Translations under genes and position numbers: made by a program
DNA from: Arthrobacter globiformis
GTDB taxonomy: Bacteria; Actinomycetota; Actinomycetes; Actinomycetales; Micrococcaceae
DNA length: 64,000 bases
Assembly: GCF_030817195.1 (NCBI RefSeq)
Contig: NZ_JAUSYZ010000001.1
Span: 5,084,001-5,148,000, forward strand
Reading direction: 5' to 3'
In this document: piece by piece, positions 60,078 through 64,000 of the stretch
Layout of the letters: each line of letters begins with the position of its first letter
Numbering within the stretch: the stretch's first letter is position 1
The notes under the pieces: model-generated
What the model saw: the letters and a program-made list of their open reading frames with translations, nothing else
Told to the model about the DNA's origin: nothing
Database searches by the model: none

Positions 60078-60134
60078 CGCCAGGCGTCGTCCACCCGCCA
60101 GGGCATCTCCCAGCGCCAAGACATCGTCCCGGCC
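60063..60134. repeat. Four 18-bp tandem repeats crossing the DUF4235 stop
   Basis: CAGGACATCGTCTAGCGC, CAGGCGTCGTCCACCCGC, CAGGGCATCTCCCAGCGC and CAAGACATCGTCCCGGCC follow without gaps from 60063. In the DUF4235 frame each would be six codons. The TAG lies in the first unit. Confidence 0.7.
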
Positions 60135-60531
60135 CTTTAGCCCCCAACATAGGGTGAGCCTGGTCCGGCCGTTCGGCATCCTGCCGGGTTTCTCCAAGCC
60201 CGGCACGCCAATCTATACATGTTCTGAACCTGGCAGTGCTGATGACCTCGGCCGGGCTCACAACAGCCGGACCCGGCACCGCAGACCTGCGGTGCCGGGT
60301 CCGGTCACATCCTGCGGCGGCAGCCGGTCACGTGCCCCCGCGGCGGCCGGTGTCAAGCCCAGGCACTGCCCGCGACGGCGCCGGCAAGGCCTTGGCTGGA
60401 GCATCACGGGTCCCCCCACGCCGCCGCCAAAAACCTTAGATTCCAAGGTTTTTCCAACCGCGAACCCGAACGTTTTTCCAACCCCCGCCGCATTAGGTGG
60501 ATGCCATCAGCGTCTTTTCAAGGAGACAAAA
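60135..60531. other. Remaining intergenic region before the PKD-like gene
   Basis: It holds the 18-bp hairpin at 60267-60304, an AAAAACCTT-N7-AAGGTTTTT inverted repeat (60429-60453) and AA[GC]GTTTTTCCAACC twice (60445-60459, 60469-60483). Long open frames here are extensions of shadow or upstream frames. No gene is supported. Confidence 0.45.
60267..60304 (+). terminator. 18-bp hairpin downstream of DUF4235
   Basis: 60267-60284 and 60287-60304 are exact inverted complements (core GGCACCGCAG/CTGCGGTGCC) with a 2-base centre, 190 bases past the DUF4235 stop. No T-run follows. Confidence 0.55.
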
Positions 60532-62514
60532 ATGGTATCCATCCCACCTTTCCTGTCGGCCCAGCACCTGACCTCACGACATCGGGCTCCGCGCCCATCC
60601 CGCCGCCGCGGAATCGCTGCCGCCACGGCCGTGCTGCTCGCCGCGACCGGCGCCGGCACATCACTGGCCGCCACGCAGGTGACGGTGAAGAACCCCGGCG
60701 GGCTGACCGCCGTCGGGCCCGTCAACACCGAGTATGGCTTCCCGTCCTGGTACGAGGACAGCAACAAAACCCGCGTCGAGCTCTGCCTGGACGCGGAAAA
60801 CCCGCTCTGCGGCTTCCTGCCCGGAGACATCCCGGACGAAACCGCACCCATATCGTTCCCGGACAACTTCCCGGAAGAGGCGTTCTACATGCTCGCCGGC
60901 TCGGAACTGGCCCTTCCCGGCGGCGGCCGCGCCGTCCTGGTCCTCGGTCTGGAGGCAGCGTTCGCCAACACGGTCACCGAAGGAGACCAGCTGGTGTTCG
61001 GGCGGCAGCGCATCGTCGTCAAGGGCGGACCGGCCAACGCCACCCTGACGTTCCAGCACCCCTACGGCACCATCACCATCGACACCGACGGCGCCGGCGA
61101 CGGCAAGCTCGTCGAGGACATCTCACCCGCCGTCGGCAACTTCTCCACGGCCCTGAAGAGCAACATCGGCCCGTTCCTGAAGTGGGATCCGGCCGCCGCC
61201 CCGGCAGCGCCCGAGGGCTACCTCGGAGACCCGGGCCAGGACCACACCGTTACCGGCAGCCCCTTCGGCTACAACAAGTTCTCGGTCAACGGCGGCGGCC
61301 TGGCCCTGGAAACGGACCAGTTCACGGTCCAGGGCAAGATCTCCACCAACCAGGGAGTCAACGGCGACAGCGCCGTCCTGAACGGCACCATGATCGACGT
61401 GTTCGCCAGCAGCGGGAACGGCGCCCAGCTCCAGGTGGACGGGCAGGCCGGGGTTTTCGAAACCACCCCCATGCTCAGTGACCCCGACACCGGCCGGTAC
61501 TACGCACGGGTCCAATTCACCGGGACCGCGCCGGCCACGGTGAAGGTCACCAACATCGGCGACAAGCCCGCCAGCAGCAGCCAGATCAGCGTCACCAAAC
61601 CCAGCGGCATCCTGATCACCAAGGCGGTCTACGACGGCACGAACCTGACCGTCGGTGCCCTCTCCTCCGTTGGCTACCCGCTGACCGTCACCGGCCTGGG
61701 CACCCTGGATGAGCCGGCTGCCGGCACACCGTCTGAAAAGTCGTTCCCGGTCAAGGCTCCCCCGGCCACCGTCACGGTGAAAACCGCAGCCGGCGGCTCC
61801 GCGTCCCTGCCCGTAACCATCTCCGGCGGTCCGGCAACCCCGGTCGGGCTGGACCCAGTCACTCCCGCCCCGGATCCCGGCCCCGTCGTCGACACCGGCA
61901 GCGGCTCCGTCCCCGGTGAAACGCAGCCGACGACGGCGGTAGCCACCGCCGCTTCGACCACGGTCACCCGCGGCGGAACCGTCCAGCTGGACGGCAGCGC
62001 CTCCACCGGTGCCGCCAGCTACAAATGGCTCCAGGTCAGCGGACCCGCCGTCACCTTCTCCAGCGACACCGCCGCCAAGCCCACCGTCACCGTCCCCTAC
62101 TACGCCAAGACCACCGATACGGCACCGCTGACAGCCAAGGCCAACGACCCCATCCAGATCCAGCTGATCGTCACGGACAAGAACGGCATCGGCAGCGCAC
62201 CGGCGACGGTGAATCTGACGGTGCAGACCGACACCGTGGCCGTCGCCGGCTCCCGCCACCGGCTCGGCACCGAGCTCCGGGTCACGGGCACCTCAACGCT
62301 GCCCGGCAACACCGCCGTCCTGATCCCGGCCACCACCGTGGTCATCTACGACACCACCCCCGGACGGGCCGCCACCAAGATCGGCACAGCACAGGTCGAC
62401 ACCCTCGGCGCCTGGTCCTACCGGGTCAAGCCCGGACCCAACCGGCAGATCACCAGCGTCCTGGTCCAATCCAGCCGCGGCGGCACCGCAACCGGGGTGC
62501 TCGCAACCCGGTAG
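60532..62514 (+). CDS. Secreted protein with PKD/Ig-like domain
   Basis: A 660-residue exported protein. The N-terminal signal has a twin-Arg-like RRRGIAAATAVLLAATGAGT with likely cleavage after LAA. The large beta-rich middle (ATQVTVKNPGGLTAVGPVNT onward) is not recognised. A PKD-like domain (STTVTRGGTVQLDGSASTGA, KWLQVSGPAVTF) follows at about residues 475-570, and then a C-terminal Ig-like domain. The ATG at 60532 has AAGGAG upstream, so the frame opening at 60052 is rejected. It likely has a cell-surface or extracellular adhesion/binding role. Confidence 0.82.
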   Translation: MVSIPPFLSAQHLTSRHRAPRPSRRRGIAAATAVLLAATGAGTSLAATQVTVKNPGGLTAVGPVNTEYGFPSWYEDSNKTRVELCLDAENPLCGFLPGDIPDETAPISFPDNFPEEAFYMLAGSELALPGGGRAVLVLGLEAAFANTVTEGDQLVFGRQRIVVKGGPANATLTFQHPYGTITIDTDGAGDGKLVEDISPAVGNFSTALKSNIGPFLKWDPAAAPAAPEGYLGDPGQDHTVTGSPFGYNKFSVNGGGLALETDQFTVQGKISTNQGVNGDSAVLNGTMIDVFASSGNGAQLQVDGQAGVFETTPMLSDPDTGRYYARVQFTGTAPATVKVTNIGDKPASSSQISVTKPSGILITKAVYDGTNLTVGALSSVGYPLTVTGLGTLDEPAAGTPSEKSFPVKAPPATVTVKTAAGGSASLPVTISGGPATPVGLDPVTPAPDPGPVVDTGSGSVPGETQPTTAVATAASTTVTRGGTVQLDGSASTGAASYKWLQVSGPAVTFSSDTAAKPTVTVPYYAKTTDTAPLTAKANDPIQIQLIVTDKNGIGSAPATVNLTVQTDTVAVAGSRHRLGTELRVTGTSTLPGNTAVLIPATTVVIYDTTPGRAATKIGTAQVDTLGAWSYRVKPGPNRQITSVLVQSSRGGTATGVLATR

Positions 62515-62531
62515 GGGTCAGCCGCTACCAC

Positions 62532-62566
62532 TCAGGGCCCCGCCTGCTCAGCAGGCGGGGCCCTGA
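62532..62566 (+). terminator. Strong hairpin terminator after the PKD-like gene
   Basis: TCAGGGCCCCGCCTGC (62532-62547) pairs exactly with 62551-62566, a 16-bp stem with a 3-base loop, 17 bases after the stop. No T-run is seen. Confidence 0.75.
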
Positions 62567-62612
62567 CTGCTTAAGGATGTTGGCCAGTCCTCCGAAGGGC
62601 GTTCACTTGCCT

Positions 62613-62636
62613 GGTTTCGACAGGCTCAAACAGCGG
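62613..62636. repeat. Dispersed repeat GGTTTCGACAGGCTCAA overlapping the mnhG stop
   Basis: GGTTTCGACAGGCTCAAACA with GCGG following. Compared with 22149-22172, only one base differs over 24. The mnhG stop codon (62626-62628) is inside it. Confidence 0.6.
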
Positions 62637-63042
62637 TGCGGTTGCCGCCGTCGTCCTCTTCCGATTCACGGGCCGCCTTGGCGGCCTTCACCACCACGGC
62701 CTCCAGCTCATCGGTGCTGAGCAGCTCCTTGTGGAGGTGCTTGGTGCGGTAGCCGGCGCGGCCCACCATGTGGGCCGAGACCGGAACGGTGAGCAACTGG
62801 AAGATCCAGGCCACGAGCAGCACCGGCCACACCCACCAGGTGCGCAACTGCAACCCTACCGCCGCCAGCAGCAGGAACAATCCGAGCACCTGGGGCTTGG
62901 TAGCAGCGTGCATGCGGCTCATCAGGTCCGGGAAGCGGAGCAGGCCGATGGCGGCGGCGAGGGACATCAGGGCGCCCACCACCATGAAGACGGCCGAGGC
63001 AACATCGATCACGGTATCCACGGCGTTCGGTTCAGGACTCAT
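62626..63042 (-). CDS. mnhG: Na+/H+ antiporter subunit MnhG/MrpG
   Basis: A 138-residue membrane protein with three hydrophobic segments: VFMVVGALMSLAAAIGLLRF, PQVLGLFLLLAAVGLQLRTW and VLLVAWIFQLLTVPVSAHMV. RFPDLMSRMHAATKP is the family signature. Its start overlaps mnhF. The C-terminal tail is charged (ESEEDDGGN). It is the last gene of the mnh/mrp operon. Confidence 0.92.
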   Translation of the reverse strand: MSPEPNAVDTVIDVASAVFMVVGALMSLAAAIGLLRFPDLMSRMHAATKPQVLGLFLLLAAVGLQLRTWWVWPVLLVAWIFQLLTVPVSAHMVGRAGYRTKHLHKELLSTDELEAVVVKAAKAARESEEDDGGNRTAV

Positions 63043-63310
63043 TGGGCTGCTCCCGCCTGTCTGCCACGAAGCGTGCCACCGTCACTGAGCCGATGAATCC
63101 GATGATGGACACCGCCACCACCAGCATCAGATTGTTCAGGTGCCGGTTCACTGCCATGTCGATGCACAGTGCGGCTCCGAGGATGGCAAGCAGCACGTCC
63201 GCCGCGAGGACGCGGTCCAGCAGCGACGGGCCGCGGGCGATGCGGATGATTGCGCCCGCGGCGGCCAGGGCCAGCGCCACAGCCGTGACGGTGAGGACCA
63301 GCTCCATCAT
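63032..63310 (-). CDS. mnhF: Na+/H+ antiporter subunit MnhF/MrpF
   Basis: A 92-residue membrane protein with three segments and the signature RIARGPSLLDRVLAADVLLA. It overlaps mnhE upstream (ATGA) and mnhG downstream. It is part of the multi-subunit antiporter that exports Na+ in exchange for H+. Confidence 0.92.
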   Translation of the reverse strand: MMELVLTVTAVALALAAAGAIIRIARGPSLLDRVLAADVLLAILGAALCIDMAVNRHLNNLMLVVAVSIIGFIGSVTVARFVADRREQPNES

Positions 63311-63852
63311 GCGCCAACCTCCTGATTCAGGGCGGCAAGCTCTTCCTTCGTTCCCATGATCCGGATGAGCCCCGCCTCGGTGTCCCGGACTTCCTTGCGC
63401 AGTTTGAGGACATCTTCCCCGTTCCGCACGTTGAGTCCGTGAATGTAGAGCGTGGAGGTGGACCTGTCCACCTCCACAACCAGTGACCCCGGAATCAGGG
63501 AGATCACGTGGCCGGTCGCCGTCACCATCAGGTCCGAATGGCTGCGCAATGGAACGGCGACGACGGCGTTGGTCACCTTGGGCCCCTGGGCCACTGCCAG
63601 GTAGAACACCTGGCAGCTGGCGGCCACCACCCTGACGAGGAACACCACCGCGAACGGAACGGCCTTCAGCACGTTGAAGCGGCCGCTCAGCTCCACCGGC
63701 GGCAGGTAGAACAGGCGCGCCACCGCAACCGCCAGCAGGGCGCCGAAGAGCAGGTTGCCGGGACTGAAGTCCTGCCAGAGTGCTCCCCAGACGATGACCA
63801 GCCAGACCAGCAGCGGCAGTTCCTGCCGCAGGGACACCCTTTGCCGGCTCAC
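63307..63852 (-). CDS. mnhE: Na+/H+ antiporter subunit MnhE/MrpE
   Basis: A 181-residue membrane protein: N-terminal segments (LPLLVWLVIVWGALWQDFSP, GNLLFGALLAVAVARL), then a cytosolic domain with SLIPGSLVVEVDRSTSTLYI and a Glu-rich tail. The GTG at 63852 overlaps the mnhD stop (GTGA). Confidence 0.92.
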   Translation of the reverse strand: MSRQRVSLRQELPLLVWLVIVWGALWQDFSPGNLLFGALLAVAVARLFYLPPVELSGRFNVLKAVPFAVVFLVRVVAASCQVFYLAVAQGPKVTNAVVAVPLRSHSDLMVTATGHVISLIPGSLVVEVDRSTSTLYIHGLNVRNGEDVLKLRKEVRDTEAGLIRIMGTKEELAALNQEVGA

Positions 63853-64000
63853 TTTCCGCCTCCGCTCAGCGCCAGGGCCGGGACGGGCGCGCCGTCACCG
63901 AGCACCGCCTGGATGTAGGCGGACCTGTCCAGCATGGCCGCGGCGGACTGGTCCGCCACCTGGAAAAGGGGTCCGGCGAACACGGTGAGCGCGACACCTA
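63849..64000 (-). CDS. mnhD: Na+/H+ antiporter subunit MnhD/MrpD, C-terminal fragment
   Basis: The last 49 codons of the subunit before the window edge (LGVALTVFAGPLFQVADQSA ... LDRSAYIQAVLG). Its stop overlaps the mnhE GTG, and the gene order D-E-F-G supports the call. Confidence 0.75.
   Translation of the reverse strand, partial: GVALTVFAGPLFQVADQSAAAMLDRSAYIQAVLGDGAPVPALALSGGGK

Noticed and set aside
60052..60531. Upstream extension of the PKD-like protein to 820 aa
   Set aside because: The extension overlaps DUF4235 and its repeats; the signal peptide and ribosome site are at 60532.

Overview
The window is high-GC chromosomal DNA from an actinobacterium, most likely the Micrococcaceae (Arthrobacter/Pseudarthrobacter-like). 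Indications are many GTG starts and stop/start overlaps (GTGA, ATGA), a dnaK-grpE-dnaJ-hspR cluster with HAIR boxes, a DUF222/HNH protein, a DtxR/IdeR-type iron box, an actinobacterial SAM-IV-type riboswitch and leaderless-looking genes. It reads as ordinary core/accessory chromosome. I see no prophage, insertion sequence, CRISPR array, tRNA or rRNA.

Layout. 1-4.0 kb: a DhaK-DhaL kinase (cut by the window edge) and an MFS carrier, divergent from a FadR-type regulator with two operator copies. 4.1-6.4 kb: a sigma-region-4-like protein, a 37-residue Cys peptide chained by overlapping codons to a GNAT/AAA+ ATPase fusion, and a cupin. 6.5-13.1 kb: pheA, a BenE transporter, a DUF2231-Rieske protein, a SnoaL-like protein, a YCII/ECF42 sigma pair, an isochorismatase-like hydrolase and an adenylate kinase. 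13.1-19.2 kb: a citrate-type two-component system divergent from tctCBA-usp. 19.2-25.0 kb: a hydroxyacid dehydrogenase, a frame-broken DUF222/HNH gene and a rifampin-phosphotransferase-like swivel kinase. 25.1-30.0 kb: the heat-shock operon and an acidic repeat protein. 30.1-34.5 kb: TetR with paired operators and a frameshifted SDR gene, an MMPL remnant, a methyltransferase, an RhtB-type exporter and a low-MW phosphatase. 34.5-39.1 kb: a P-loop kinase/PabB fusion, cardiolipin synthase and PabC.

39.3-46.7 kb: a degenerate EAL protein, then a sulfur-linked block. A minus-strand operon (LLM monooxygenase with a frameshift, an ammonia-lyase homologue without the MIO triad, and a cysteine-synthase homologue) faces a SAM-IV riboswitch-DUF1737-rhodanese-metZ operon. 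46.9-55.8 kb: DUF1508, an iron-box-controlled adenylation/carrier/acyltransferase fusion, an Asp/Glu-racemase homologue, a GCS2-type ligase flanked by short repeats, an HTH-MurA fusion, a GH25-like secreted protein and a GNAT. 55.8-64 kb: a TPP-riboswitch ykoEDC-like ECF thiamine-precursor transporter, UPF0303, DUF4235, a secreted PKD-like protein and the mnhGFED end of a Na+/H+ antiporter operon.

The best candidates for undescribed biology are (i) the iron-regulated one-polypeptide A-PCP-acyltransferase protein, (ii) the Cys-peptide/GNAT-AAA+ cassette and (iii) the LLM/MIO-less lyase/PLP synthase operon. Three genes have broken frames, two of them by one extra C/G in a short run, so base-call errors should be excluded before calling them pseudogenes.
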